Shown piece after piece: positions 1 through 8,186 of a stretch of 64,000 nt of DNA. This DNA is from a virus. The notes under the pieces were generated by a model, which made no database searches, was not told the origin of the DNA, and saw nothing but the letters and a program-made list of their open reading frames with translations. Position 1 is the first letter of the stretch. Every line of letters begins with the position of its first letter. Made by a program: the position numbers and the translations under genes. The stretch is from positions 28,216 to 92,215 of IMG/VR virus record IMGVR_UViG_3300027763_002006, one strand, 5' to 3'.

Positions 1-518
1 TCACGATTACCACGGCCTTTTTCCATTAAGAATTCATAGGCAGTACGATGTGCGCCACCGCCTGTGCCCACATTGATAGGCTTGGTAGTTGTGGAGATCA
101 GCTTGACAAAATCCTGCGGAGTGTTAACTGCGCTACTAGGATGTGCTACCAATACTAGTGGACTTTTGCCCATGGTCAGAACATCTACAAAGCTGTCGTA
201 GTTGTATTTTTTAATGTCTTTTTGCCAGATATCATTGGTTACATAACTGCTCATGTGGCTTGGTAGATTGATTGTGTAGCCGTCAGCGGCAGCTTCTAGT
301 ACCTTGTTGTTGGCAATGACACTGTCTGCGCCAGGAATGTTTTGTACAACATAAACAAACTTTGGGTTGGTCTTTTGTACAATTTCTGCCAGCTTGCGGA
401 AAGCCATTTCGTTGCCAGCGCCTGGAGTATTACCGACAATAACGGTAACTGGTTTAGTTGGTTCCCAGGCAAATGCCAGTGCTGGAACAAGAGCTAATAT
501 CGCTAATATTTTTTTCAT
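1..518 (-). CDS. Bug/TctC-type periplasmic solute receptor, 3' end cut by window edge
   Basis: About 172 residues are visible, and the frame is still open at the window edge. The start is followed by a Sec signal peptide (MKK, a hydrophobic core, then AFA). Next come the family hallmarks: EPTKPVTVIVGNTPGAGNE near residues 20-38, VVQNIPGADS near 57-66 and the DGYT motif near 80. These match tripartite tricarboxylate transporter receptors (Bug family), which bind carboxylates in the periplasm and hand them to TctAB permeases. They are greatly expanded in Betaproteobacteria. No TctAB gene is visible here. The gene diverges from the methyltransferase. The family call is firm; the ligand is unknown. 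Confidence 0.85.
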   Translation of the reverse strand, partial: MKKILAILALVPALAFAWEPTKPVTVIVGNTPGAGNEMAFRKLAEIVQKTNPKFVYVVQNIPGADSVIANNKVLEAAADGYTINLPSHMSSYVTNDIWQKDIKKYNYDSFVDVLTMGKSPLVLVAHPSSAVNTPQDFVKLISTTTKPINVGTGGGAHRTAYEFLMEKGRGNR

Positions 519-610
519 AAAATATGTCCTTTAATTATTAAAATAGTGAATCTCGACACTATATACTGTATTACAACTTTTATTTATCAAGGATAATCAA
601 AAAATTTACT
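519..610. promoter_or_regulatory. Divergent intergenic region with an inverted repeat
   Basis: This 92-base AT-rich spacer separates two divergent genes. It holds the inverted repeat ATAGTG (543-548) and CACTAT (557-562) around an 8-base centre, which could be an operator or a small hairpin. A late-type box, GATAAATA on the minus strand, lies at 582-589. No consensus sigma70 promoter was found. Function is inferred only. Confidence 0.3.
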
Positions 611-1345
611 ATGAATACAAAAATTTTTAACCTTTTGCAAAAAAATCTGCAACTAGCATTTAATTTACCCAAGTATCAGAAAATTTCTGATAGTATCGGT
701 GAAAATACCATTGTTCAGGACTTGCCCTGGACGCCAGCTCGCTACCGAAAATTCAAAGACACAGTGGACATTGAATTAGGTCTACCCTGTGATTATATCG
801 GTACATTAAAAGCAATTACCGCAGATTTAAATGAACGTTATACACATCGTTTCTTTGCTGAGATTTGGAAACCACGTACAGGTGACTATGAGCACACTGG
901 CTGGGAATTAGCAGAAGAAATCAACAAACTAAATCCAGAAAAAGTGTTGGATGTGGGTTGTGGATATCATCCGTTCAAGGGACGTATTCAGAATTTGATT
1001 GGTATCGATCCCTACAATAATTGTGCTGACTATGAAGTAGATATCTTAGACTATAAAGTAAAACCAGAGAGTCATGATGTCATCATGGCCCTGGGTAGTA
1101 TTAACTTTAACAGCAAAGATGAAATTGAATCACGATTTAGTCACTGTGTGAGTTTGTTAAAACAGGGCGGAAAATTTTATCTACGTGCCAATCCCGGTAT
1201 TACTCACAAAACAGGTCCATACGTTGACATATTTGATTGGAGTTTTGAAATCGCCAGTGAATTTGCTGAAAAGTACAATTTAAATCTAGACGCTTTCAAG
1301 AAAGACGCCAACGACAGACTGTACTTTGTTTATACAAAAAAATAA
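611..1345 (+). CDS. SAM-dependent class I methyltransferase
   Basis: This 244-residue protein has a Rossmann-fold methyltransferase core in its middle. Motif I reads VLDVGCGYHPF near residues 113-123, followed by an acidic strand end (IGID) and a post-motif MALGSINF segment. The first 100 residues have no recognised domain. The substrate cannot be read. It could act on DNA, a sugar or a small molecule, perhaps as a modification enzyme. It is a lone plus-strand gene meeting the next minus-strand gene tail to tail with no gap. No clear Shine-Dalgarno lies at normal spacing; an AAGG stretch lies about 20 bases upstream. Confidence 0.7.
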   Translation: MNTKIFNLLQKNLQLAFNLPKYQKISDSIGENTIVQDLPWTPARYRKFKDTVDIELGLPCDYIGTLKAITADLNERYTHRFFAEIWKPRTGDYEHTGWELAEEINKLNPEKVLDVGCGYHPFKGRIQNLIGIDPYNNCADYEVDILDYKVKPESHDVIMALGSINFNSKDEIESRFSHCVSLLKQGGKFYLRANPGITHKTGPYVDIFDWSFEIASEFAEKYNLNLDAFKKDANDRLYFVYTKK

Positions 1346-1576
1346 TTATTTGTAATAAAGATAGAATAGGCCAGGAATAATAATAAAAAATTGCGGGATA
1401 AAATTAAGCATAAGTGCTTTTTCCCGCCATTTATAGCCTACATATATCCAGCCTGTGGCGCCTATCATTTGCACTAGGCTGTTCCAGGGTGTGATTCCCA
1501 AGACGTGCAATACCATTGCACAGAGAATAACAATGGCGCTGGCATACTTGATATACCAGACATGATCCCTTTTCAT
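1346..1576 (-). CDS. Small membrane protein of the type common in aquatic T4-like phages
   Basis: This 76-residue protein has three hydrophobic segments (about residues 8-27, 32-48 and 55-75) around a YKWREKALMLN loop. The layout resembles a short family of phage membrane proteins that I recall as DUF6552, though I cannot confirm that. Its start overlaps the end of the upstream P-loop protein by four bases (ATGA), so the two are probably translationally coupled. Function is unknown. Confidence 0.6.
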   Translation of the reverse strand: MKRDHVWYIKYASAIVILCAMVLHVLGITPWNSLVQMIGATGWIYVGYKWREKALMLNFIPQFFIIIPGLFYLYYK

Positions 1577-2196
1577 TTTAATATTGCTATTGTGGAATCA
1601 AATACTTTAGTACCGACGTCTCCCACACTACGGCCTAAATTTTCTTTTACCCATGCAGTAGAAAATGGTTCAAGGGTCAATGAATGTTCTTGGACAAAAT
1701 CTAAAATAGCTTTGTTCTGTGCGTCAATTTCTTTTCGCATGGTTTCGTCGTCTTTATAAGCATCATAACAGGGATATTTAATTTCGAAACCACCGGTGGT
1801 TTTCCACCAGTCAAAGCTTTCGGTGCTGTCTCTAAAAACTACTATAATCCAATCATCGGGAAATGCTTTTTTAATATCATTGAGTTGATATGCCCAGTGA
1901 TGACTCTTGACTAATTTAACACCTTTACTGTCTTTTTCCCAGGCTCGATCTATATAGTCGGCATCTAATTTTGCATCAAATTCCATGCCAGGACCAAAAT
2001 ATGCACCTTTGTGTGATCCCTTGTGGTTCTTATTCTCGAGAAAACCATTGGTCACAGCAAAACTAACATGTTCATATGATCTTTCAGGTGTGCGATCCGT
2101 TTTATTAAAAGAGTCTAGTCGTTCAATAATTTGTGATACACCGCTCCAGCGACTTCCTGGTACGCCAGTAAAAAATATTCGTTTAGGTAATTTCAT
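1573..2196 (-). CDS. P-loop protein, sulfotransferase-like
   Basis: This is a 207-residue protein. The N-terminal IFFTGVPGSRWSGVS segment (residues 7-21) fits the phosphate/PAPS-binding loop of sulfotransferase-like P-loop proteins. The middle motif WIIVVFRDSTESFDWW fits the second PAPS-binding strand and helix. Proteins with this GVPGSRWSG start recur in aquatic T4-like phages. Whether it transfers sulfate or is a degenerate nucleotide-binding protein cannot be told. It is coupled to the small membrane gene downstream. Confidence 0.55.
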   Translation of the reverse strand: MKLPKRIFFTGVPGSRWSGVSQIIERLDSFNKTDRTPERSYEHVSFAVTNGFLENKNHKGSHKGAYFGPGMEFDAKLDADYIDRAWEKDSKGVKLVKSHHWAYQLNDIKKAFPDDWIIVVFRDSTESFDWWKTTGGFEIKYPCYDAYKDDETMRKEIDAQNKAILDFVQEHSLTLEPFSTAWVKENLGRSVGDVGTKVFDSTIAILK

Positions 2197-2238
2197 GATA
2201 TTATTTAATAACTTTATTCTTTATTCTATGACAAACAA

Positions 2239-3201
2239 TTAAACCACAAATTCTTTAAAATCAAAACCATGGGCAGACATTAATTCTAAGTTTTTTTCGT
2301 GCCATATTCTAAAGTAGTAGTAAAATTGATTTGAATTTATTTCAAATATATCTTCCAAATAGCCCTTGTTAAAACATTTTGAAAAATCAATTTGTTTATA
2401 ATTATAAAATTCATTGCAAACAAAATTACATTGTAATACGTGACTTTCGTAGTCGCCATATAATTTATTTTCATATTTGTTGAATAAATCTTTAACACTT
2501 GAATTAATTAATTCACGGGGAGAATTAAATTCTTTGGAAATATACCGGTTAAAAATAGACATAACGGTTAGTAAAGGTATTCTGCTGACATTTAATTTAT
2601 CGATCTCTTCTAAATAAGCATCGATATTAAATATTTCTATACTATTGCGGTGTTTCTCTGTTTCTTGATGATGTTTAATCATATCAACAGCCATTGTATT
2701 TTTTAATGAACACAGTATATTTGCATACTTAAACCATACTTGTTTATCTTGAAACAAATAATAAGTTTTGTTATTAAAATATTGATTTATAATTGTGTGC
2801 GATCTAAATAATGGATTTTTACAGTTCTTTAAATATTCATCAACTTCAGTGAGTATGTCATTTAATTGTTGCTTATTATAGCGTTGATTAAAAATTGTAG
2901 CCAGCGAACTTTCTATATCAATTTTATTATATTCTTTGGGATTATAACTGGGTGTATCGGAAGGACACGAACTAATTATTATATTATAAAATTCGGGGTA
3001 TTTTAGTACAGTTCTATTAATTTCCTGGTTTATAATTAGATCGTATTTTTGATTTTTAAATTTATTGGAAAAAATATCAAGTTGATGAGTTAAAAATTCT
3101 CCGCCACTTCCGCCTTTAAACATAAAGAAACTCTGTGGCACTGACAGAGTTTCTCTTATTTTAGCTTCTAAATTTGTAATGCCACGATGGATTATTGCCA
3201 T
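2239..3201 (-). CDS. Unknown phage protein with N-terminal glycine-rich loop
   Basis: This 320-residue protein is very rich in Asn, Ile, Lys and Tyr and more AT-rich than its neighbours, which suggests separate acquisition. An N-terminal strand-loop, FFMFKGGSGGEFL near residues 25-37, resembles the start of the neighbouring P-loop sulfotransferase-like protein, so a diverged nucleotide-binding fold is possible. No other motif is recognised and there are no membrane segments. Confidence 0.5.
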   Translation of the reverse strand: MAIIHRGITNLEAKIRETLSVPQSFFMFKGGSGGEFLTHQLDIFSNKFKNQKYDLIINQEINRTVLKYPEFYNIIISSCPSDTPSYNPKEYNKIDIESSLATIFNQRYNKQQLNDILTEVDEYLKNCKNPLFRSHTIINQYFNNKTYYLFQDKQVWFKYANILCSLKNTMAVDMIKHHQETEKHRNSIEIFNIDAYLEEIDKLNVSRIPLLTVMSIFNRYISKEFNSPRELINSSVKDLFNKYENKLYGDYESHVLQCNFVCNEFYNYKQIDFSKCFNKGYLEDIFEINSNQFYYYFRIWHEKNLELMSAHGFDFKEFVV

Positions 3202-3224
3202 ATAGTATTATCAAAGCAAGCCCT

Positions 3225-3302
3225 TCATACAGGACTGTAAGGATTTCTTTTAGTGTCCGTTCCATCATCTTCGGGCCACACTGGATAGTCATTGGGGTTC
3301 AT
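3225..3302 (-). CDS. Possible 25-residue peptide coupled to nuclease gene
   Basis: A short reading frame begins at the ATG overlapping the nuclease stop (TAATG) and ends at a TGA at 3225. The peptide is acidic and Pro-rich (MNPNDYPVWPEDDG...). The stop/start overlap is the main evidence that it is real, because such coupling is common in this genome. It could still be chance. Confidence 0.3.
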   Translation of the reverse strand: MNPNDYPVWPEDDGTDTKRNPYSPV

Positions 3303-3751
3303 TAGTTGCACCAGCTTTGTTTGGCCTCACCGTAGTATTCACGGGCAAAGCCGTTCTTGATCAACAAACCACGTAGGCTAACATTATTATCTAAAATAAT
3401 ATCGCCCAGCATACGGCCACCGTATTTGTCCCAGCTTAATACTGCTACACGGGCTGTTTTACTTTCAGTGATAACTTTCTTAGTAAATGCTGTGGCAGCT
3501 TCGCCTCGTTGTGCTTCACTAGGGCATAACGCTCTGTGACCTTTTTCTGGAGTGTCAACGCCGAATACACGAATGCTCATTTTCTTGGCCAATGGATCCG
3601 GTACCCAAGGTGTGGCAACTTCCACAGTGTCGCCATCTACAACACGGTTTATTTTCCAGTCATATATGACCATTGGCTTTTCTTTAGGTGCAGTTTGAGC
3701 ACTTGCTACTGTGCATATAGACAGTAATAGTATTGATATAATTCTTTTCAT
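3302..3751 (-). CDS. Secreted thermonuclease-like (SNase) endonuclease
   Basis: This protein is about 149 residues long. I chose the ATG at 3751 because it gives a clean signal peptide (MKRIISILLLSICTVASAQ) and lies one base after the upstream stop. The body has the staphylococcal nuclease signature: VVDGDTVEV, IRVFGVDTPE and a later LRGLLIKNGFA stretch, with the expected Arg/Glu catalytic set. Members cut DNA and RNA using calcium. The signal peptide implies periplasmic or extracellular action, perhaps on host or competitor DNA. A longer in-frame start exists upstream but would bury the signal peptide. Confidence 0.8.
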   Translation of the reverse strand: MKRIISILLLSICTVASAQTAPKEKPMVIYDWKINRVVDGDTVEVATPWVPDPLAKKMSIRVFGVDTPEKGHRALCPSEAQRGEAATAFTKKVITESKTARVAVLSWDKYGGRMLGDIILDNNVSLRGLLIKNGFAREYYGEAKQSWCN

Positions 3752-3752
3752 T

Positions 3753-4388
3753 TTATTTCCATATAACCATTTTGAATCGTTCTTTCGGTACTCCGAAATA
3801 ATTGCACTTCCAATCGCTTTGTGCAAAGAAATCTAAATGGTGCCATTTCTCTTTGTATTTAATCAATTTATTCGCGGCATCTTCCCAATTGATATTTTGT
3901 AATATAGGTTCTATTTCTTGTTTGATTGCAGATATTTCATCGTAGTTAAAACTATCCCATTCCCAGTGTAATATTTCAAAAGCATTACCCTGCCTATCTA
4001 CATAGTCCATAGAGAAGTCTAATCCCCATTTTGGTCTCATTGATATAACTTTATATATTAGTGGAAGTTTTTCTGCCCAGTGTTGTAATTGTTCCAATGC
4101 GGCATCAGCATAGGCTTTGCGTTCAAATAAACTGCTGTGATTTAGAACTGCGCCTTCTAGTTTAGTAAACTGTGTGTGCCAGTCTTTTTTAATTGCAAAT
4201 CTATGTTCACGTTGCTTTTTAGGTTTAACATAATTGCCATAGGCAAAGAGCTGTTCTAATTTAGTTAAATCGTAGCCATTTTGATCAAACAATTCAATAT
4301 CTTCGTATGTGGGTTCATAAAGTAATTTGGCCACTGGATTTCTCCAATAGCCATCTTGTTCAAACACATTATCTGACAAAGTTACCAC
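3753..4388 (-). CDS. Unknown conserved-type phage protein, 211 aa
   Basis: This soluble protein is rich in aromatic residues (many Trp, Tyr and Phe), with segments such as WGLDFSMDYVD and ILHWEWDSFNYDE. No catalytic motif or membrane span is recognised. It overlaps the upstream gene by seven bases and lies one base before the nuclease start, so it belongs to the same minus-strand chain. Confidence 0.6.
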   Translation of the reverse strand: MVTLSDNVFEQDGYWRNPVAKLLYEPTYEDIELFDQNGYDLTKLEQLFAYGNYVKPKKQREHRFAIKKDWHTQFTKLEGAVLNHSSLFERKAYADAALEQLQHWAEKLPLIYKVISMRPKWGLDFSMDYVDRQGNAFEILHWEWDSFNYDEISAIKQEIEPILQNINWEDAANKLIKYKEKWHHLDFFAQSDWKCNYFGVPKERFKMVIWK

Positions 4389-4780
4389 TTACGGCAACTC
4401 CAATAACGTGCTTTAGTTCTTGGTCCGGGATTGGCACAGTTATGTCTTGCTCTGAAACTACGTCTACGTGCAGGATTACTTTTCTTAATACGCATATTAG
4501 GATCGCCAAAGTTTACTTTAACAGTTTTACCTGTTTTGGGATTTTTAACATAAACTTTAAACTTCTTAACATCGCCTTGCATTGGCTTGCCTAGCTTAAC
4601 TGGGCGACCATGATACTCTGCTTCTAACAATGACATACCTGAGTCATTGTCTGTTTCACAGATATAATCGCCATTGTCTATGGCAGTGATCACAGTTTCG
4701 ACAACTTCGTCACCTATTTCTACTTCTAAGATGTCTCCGACTTCTGGAACATCATTGTCTAAGAATTCATCTAAACGCAT
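4382..4780 (-). CDS. Phage protein with C-terminal KVNFGDPNM/RHNC/YWSC domain
   Basis: This is a 132-residue protein. The first half is acidic and strand-rich. The second half (from about residue 70) carries KVYVKNPKTGKTVKVNFG, a basic SNPARRRSFRARHNC stretch and a terminal RYWSCRKW. I recognise this tail from many aquatic T4-like phages, where it follows structural or prohead-associated proteins; it was called DUF5872 as far as I recall. The paired Cys/His residues suggest metal binding. The exact role is unknown. Confidence 0.65.
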   Translation of the reverse strand: MRLDEFLDNDVPEVGDILEVEIGDEVVETVITAIDNGDYICETDNDSGMSLLEAEYHGRPVKLGKPMQGDVKKFKVYVKNPKTGKTVKVNFGDPNMRIKKSNPARRRSFRARHNCANPGPRTKARYWSCRKW

Positions 4781-4781
4781 T

Positions 4782-5612
4782 TTATTGTTCCCTCATTGTA
4801 AGCATAACAAGTTTATTTTCGTTGCCTGGCTGCTTTTTAAATTCCAAGGCCGCTGCATTGGCAGCAGATTTTCCTGTGTAAGATTTTGGAATAACTCGCC
4901 CGTCTACTCTCACATACCAAGTGCCCTGCGTATTTTGACGTTCACGCTCTTGTTCCATTCTACGATCAATTTCATGATGCTCGTCGTCTTCGCGTTCTCT
5001 GCGCCCCCAGTTTTCAGCACCGCCGTAGTCGCCTTGATATCCTGGCATATTGCTGTCCCATGAATCTCGTCCACTGCCTTCCGCCACACCTTCTGTGGGA
5101 CGAGCCGACTGTTGCGCTTGTTCTTGATTGTAAGTATCCAACCAATATTTGTCATGCTTTTCTAAATAACTTTCAGCGGCTTTCTTGTCCATTGTCACTG
5201 GCCATTCTTCTGCCCTCCAACGAAATTTTGTTTCACTTTTATAAGCTGTTTGTGCGTGTAGTTTTTCAAATTCTTGAACGTCAGACTGGTCGCCTACATA
5301 TTTGTAAATTAACTTTTTAATATAACCTTCTGCTTGACTGGGATTTTGTTGAATTAACTCTTTAAGTTTATCTAAACTATATAAACCTAATGCGCCTTGG
5401 CCTGCATTAATAGAAGTAACAGCAGCCATTAATGGACCCAGTGCGGCTGTGCCACTGGTCAATGCCAATGCACCACCTCCAGCGGCAATACCTAATGCCG
5501 CTAGCACAGCTGGATTTTCAACACTCCATCGAATAATGCTGGCCAATACACCAGTTGGATTCAATTGGAATTCGTCTAATGTTTGTTGTTCTGTAAGTTC
5601 GCTAAATCTCAT
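4782..5612 (-). CDS. Putative virion-associated protein with N-terminal MRFSEL leader
   Basis: The protein has 276 residues. It starts MRFSELTEQ, has a Gly/Ala-rich hydrophobic stretch (about residues 30-70), a charged Arg/Glu region (about 190-225), and a C-terminal domain with WYVRVDGRV and AANAAALEFKKQPG. Similar leaders and tails occur on internal or scaffold-related proteins of T4-like aquatic phages, so a virion role is inferred. Its ribosome site (AAGGA) lies inside a terminator-like hairpin just upstream, which may tie its expression to readthrough. Confidence 0.55.
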   Translation of the reverse strand: MRFSELTEQQTLDEFQLNPTGVLASIIRWSVENPAVLAALGIAAGGGALALTSGTAALGPLMAAVTSINAGQGALGLYSLDKLKELIQQNPSQAEGYIKKLIYKYVGDQSDVQEFEKLHAQTAYKSETKFRWRAEEWPVTMDKKAAESYLEKHDKYWLDTYNQEQAQQSARPTEGVAEGSGRDSWDSNMPGYQGDYGGAENWGRREREDDEHHEIDRRMEQERERQNTQGTWYVRVDGRVIPKSYTGKSAANAAALEFKKQPGNENKLVMLTMREQ

Positions 5613-5647
5613 AAAAAAATCCTTGCTAATATGTTATTTAGCAAGGA
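5613..5647 (-). terminator. Rho-independent terminator with embedded ribosome-binding site
   Basis: A perfect 10-bp stem (TCCTTGCTAA at 5620-5629 with TTAGCAAGGA at 5638-5647, 8-base loop) is followed on the minus strand by seven T residues. It sits between the phasin-like gene and the next gene, whose start codon immediately follows the T run. The AAGGA of the descending arm is that gene's only plausible Shine-Dalgarno. Confidence 0.75.
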
Positions 5648-5669
5648 CTAGTCACGAAGTGAAATCTAA

Positions 5670-5945
5670 TTATTTCTTATTTGTGTTAGCTGTGTAAGCC
5701 TTCATAATGCCTTCACCGAACTTGTTGTAGTCAAATTTCATGGCATTTTGCATGGCTTTAGTTGTTTCGCTGGCCAATACTGTGAATGTATCAATGCCAA
5801 CTTTGGCAGCTTTCTTTGTGTATTCGGCTTGAGCATCAATGAACTCATTCATTGCTGTGGCCGCTGTTTCGTTTTGTACAAAAGTCTTAACGAATTGTTT
5901 CTTTGCACCTTGGACGGTGTCTATTGTTGCATCTACTGTAAACAT
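5670..5945 (-). CDS. Phasin-like protein
   Basis: This 91-residue, mostly helical and amphipathic protein has a central FIDAQAEYTKKAAKVGIDTF heptad-like stretch and a C-terminal KFDYNKFGEGIMKAY segment. The length and pattern resemble short phasins, which coat polyhydroxyalkanoate granules. The match is by pattern only, and any small helical phage protein could look alike. It has a strong AAGGAGA ribosome site, its own sigma70-type promoter region upstream and a terminator downstream. It is therefore an isolated transcription unit and perhaps highly expressed. Confidence 0.45.
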   Translation of the reverse strand: MFTVDATIDTVQGAKKQFVKTFVQNETAATAMNEFIDAQAEYTKKAAKVGIDTFTVLASETTKAMQNAMKFDYNKFGEGIMKAYTANTNKK

Positions 5946-6002
5946 AATTTTCTCCTTAATGTAAGCAAGTAATAATATGACTCTTCTTAGACGTCATTGT
6001 TT

Positions 6003-6031
6003 ATTATAACATTATTTATGCGGCAGTGCAA
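6003..6031 (-). promoter_or_regulatory. Sigma70-type promoter for phasin-like gene
   Basis: On the minus strand, TTGCAC (6026-6031) and TATAAT (6003-6008) are separated by 17 bases. The spacer also contains CATAAATAATG, a possible late box. It lies about 58 bases upstream of the phasin-like start. Confidence 0.55.
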
Positions 6032-6067
6032 CATTTTTCTCATACTTTATTAGTGGTTGGTCACTAA

Positions 6068-6460
6068 TTAGCTGTGCAATGTAACCAAAATTTGTTTAAC
6101 AGATTCTTTGGGCAATTCCATAACGTCGCCTTTAATTGCTGTGCAAAGTTTATTAAACCAAATTCTTGCTTCTTTGGCAGCATCGCGAGTATCTTCAAAC
6201 CAAATATCAATGAAGTAATCACTGTTTTTGATAGAATCAAATCTATTTGAATATCTTTCAAATGTTGCCATTTTAACACCGTCACTGACTGGCACAAAAT
6301 TGTAAACTTTTAACAAAGCCACAACTGCTGTGGCACGATCTAAGACTTTGCCGTTCCAAGCAAATATATCGTCAAACACTAATGCAGGTCGACCGCTGAG
6401 TTTACTGATCAGTGCGGCTTGACCAAGTTCAGTATCCAAGAGCCGTTGGGTCAAATTCAT
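6068..6460 (-). CDS. Unknown phage protein, 130 aa
   Basis: This soluble protein starts MNLTQRLLDTELGQAALIS. It has a WNGKVLDRATAVVALLKVY stretch and a C-terminal helix with Glu/Lys. No motif is recognised. It overlaps the nucleotidyltransferase gene by 32 bases in another frame, so the two are probably made and used together. Confidence 0.55.
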   Translation of the reverse strand: MNLTQRLLDTELGQAALISKLSGRPALVFDDIFAWNGKVLDRATAVVALLKVYNFVPVSDGVKMATFERYSNRFDSIKNSDYFIDIWFEDTRDAAKEARIWFNKLCTAIKGDVMELPKESVKQILVTLHS

Positions 6461-7016
6461 AGTTGATTTCCTCGTTGTTGATAATATCTAAAAATTCGTC
6501 TGCGGGCATGACATAGCTGTAGCCCGCATATTTTGCGTATCTAGCTAGAAAGCCATGACGGTCTAATTTGTTTAATTTAAGCACGTAATTTTTAGCATCT
6601 TCAATTCCAGGCCCATAGGCTTTTAAATTCTCATCTACTGCAATTTGACAGCAGGTAAAGTCAAAGTTAGCAAATACATCGTCCACACTAGTATAATACG
6701 CTCTACGAATCAATTGTACTTTATAATCATCTATTGTATACGTTTTAGCATTGTCACTGCTAAATGTTTCGTAGATATAATTACCAAATGTATCATTTAA
6801 CCTAAGCATACATTGTTCATAGCTCTTGGGATTACTAAACCATATATCTATATCAGCAAAATTACTTTCACCTAATGCAATTTGTCTACCCATGCCTCCG
6901 GCGATCCAAGGTCCCTGAGCCGGCGTGCTGTCTTTGTAGATTGTATCTACAATATTTTGCAATGTAGGTTTTATCCCAGATTTAGGAGTTTGAAAAATAT
7001 CAAATAGGCTTTGCAT
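6429..7016 (-). CDS. Nucleotidyltransferase-fold protein (Pol beta superfamily)
   Basis: This is a 195-residue protein. The segment IAGGMGRQIALGESNFADID (residues 38-57) is the classic GG/GR...DxD head of the nucleotidyltransferase superfamily seen in CCA-adding and poly(A) enzymes. Its two Asp residues coordinate metal. A later strand (YKVQLIRRAY) could supply the third acidic or supporting position. It lacks the C-terminal tRNA-binding domains of true CCA enzymes. The substrate is unknown; a nucleic acid end, a protein or a drug are all possible. It overlaps small genes on both sides. Confidence 0.65.
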   Translation of the reverse strand: MQSLFDIFQTPKSGIKPTLQNIVDTIYKDSTPAQGPWIAGGMGRQIALGESNFADIDIWFSNPKSYEQCMLRLNDTFGNYIYETFSSDNAKTYTIDDYKVQLIRRAYYTSVDDVFANFDFTCCQIAVDENLKAYGPGIEDAKNYVLKLNKLDRHGFLARYAKYAGYSYVMPADEFLDIINNEEINYEFDPTALGY

Positions 7017-7143
7017 TTTTTTGAATTAATTTGAAAAGTTTGTAATAGTAAATGAATTGTCGTGGATAATGTTCAAAGTTGGGCAATTCACCGAACTCCG
7101 ACTCCATTGCACGATATAATGCCAATGCTTGTTCATCAGTCAT
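7000..7143 (-). CDS. 47-residue unknown protein between uvsE and nucleotidyltransferase
   Basis: The ATG overlaps the uvsE stop by eight bases, and the TGA lies inside the start of the next gene, so both ends are coupled. The peptide MTDEQALALYRAMESEFG... is acidic at the front and aromatic/basic at the end (IYYYKLFKLIQK). Being wedged neatly between two overlapping genes is the main support. Confidence 0.55.
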   Translation of the reverse strand: MTDEQALALYRAMESEFGELPNFEHYPRQFIYYYKLFKLIQKNAKPI

Positions 7144-8152
7144 TTAACAAGCTCGCAAGTTTAAAGCTGGCAATGTTTTTGCCCTTGGCTTCACACATGA
7201 TATCGGCCCACGAATTATGGGTCAGTGCCCAAGTATTCACAGCATCATTCCAATAGAAGTCGCTGTGTGCTCTAAGTTTGCCACGCTTATAGCCACTATC
7301 CATTAGCGCATGGTAGGCGGGACGTTCATGTGGGGTGTGTTCGACAAGATAATCTTCCCTACTGAGACTATAGTGAATAACAGGGCGAACGCCGCGCCAA
7401 CTATCACTAATCTTTTTAATACGATCATCAGTATTTTCAATGTATTCTCCTGTTTTAATCCAATGGTGATGGACGTCAAGTACTAATGCACAAGTATCCA
7501 CTAATTCTAAACTATCCTCTATGCCCCAAGAAATTTCATCATTCTCGATGGTAAGGCAATTACGTGCTTCTACACTAAGACGCTTATATGCCTGCCTAAT
7601 GCCTGCAGGCCCACGTCTTCCGGCGATGTGTACATTAATCTTAAAGTCCTGGAACGACTTTCCGTATCCCATCCAGCGTACCATATCTGCATGATATTCA
7701 AACTCCTCTATACTACGATCAACAATGTCAGGAGTTTCACTAGCAAGTACACAAAACTGGCCAGGATGAAAAGACAAGCGTACATTATTAGTCCTAGCAA
7801 CATTGCCAATGTTCGAAAAAACTCTACTACAGTAGTCCATAACATCTCTACGCCGCCAGAAGTAACTCCAGCTGGGTTCAGTATAAGCAGGAAGCTGATC
7901 ACTGCCAAGGCGCACCATCCTAAGATTTTCTTCAAGTTGTCCTACTCTTTCTACCAATAATTTTGTAGCTTCTAAGTTTTGAACCATCAAGTCCCATAAC
8001 TTTTGTTCCGCTACTTCACGAGTTTGGCGGTTAAGCCAACTTATAGTAGTTGTTCCAGTGTTATATCTTTTAGCATTGTCTTTGGGTTTAATCCCATCGA
8101 CTTGTTCTGGGTGGTCAATCCATTTGCAAGCAAAACCAATTCGTTTAGTCAT
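7136..8152 (-). CDS. uvsE: UV damage endonuclease UvdE/UvsE
   Basis: This 338-residue TIM-barrel nuclease nicks DNA 5' of UV photoproducts. Family motifs are all present: RLSFHPGQ (125-132), NVHIAG (173-178), LTIENDE (200-206) and DVHHH (226-230). The last three supply metal ligands. Length is close to bacterial UvsE. It would repair UV-damaged phage DNA in surface water. The start codon sits only five bases after a consensus -10 box, so the mRNA is predicted to be leaderless; no Shine-Dalgarno is possible. It heads the chain of genes down to 6068. Confidence 0.93.
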   Translation of the reverse strand: MTKRIGFACKWIDHPEQVDGIKPKDNAKRYNTGTTTISWLNRQTREVAEQKLWDLMVQNLEATKLLVERVGQLEENLRMVRLGSDQLPAYTEPSWSYFWRRRDVMDYCSRVFSNIGNVARTNNVRLSFHPGQFCVLASETPDIVDRSIEEFEYHADMVRWMGYGKSFQDFKINVHIAGRRGPAGIRQAYKRLSVEARNCLTIENDEISWGIEDSLELVDTCALVLDVHHHWIKTGEYIENTDDRIKKISDSWRGVRPVIHYSLSREDYLVEHTPHERPAYHALMDSGYKRGKLRAHSDFYWNDAVNTWALTHNSWADIMCEAKGKNIASFKLASLLND

Positions 8153-8157
8153 AGTAT

Positions 8158-8186
8158 ATTATATACTAAACTTTAATTTAAGTCAA
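8158..8186 (-). promoter_or_regulatory. Sigma70 promoter of uvsE, predicted leaderless transcript
   Basis: TTGACT (8181-8186), 17 bases, TATAAT (8158-8163). The A of the uvsE ATG is the sixth base after the -10 box, which matches the expected transcription start. Confidence 0.8.

Noticed and set aside
3751-3826. Longer N-terminus for the secreted nuclease
   Set aside because: It would put 25 residues before a clear signal peptide and overlap the neighbouring gene by over 70 bases.
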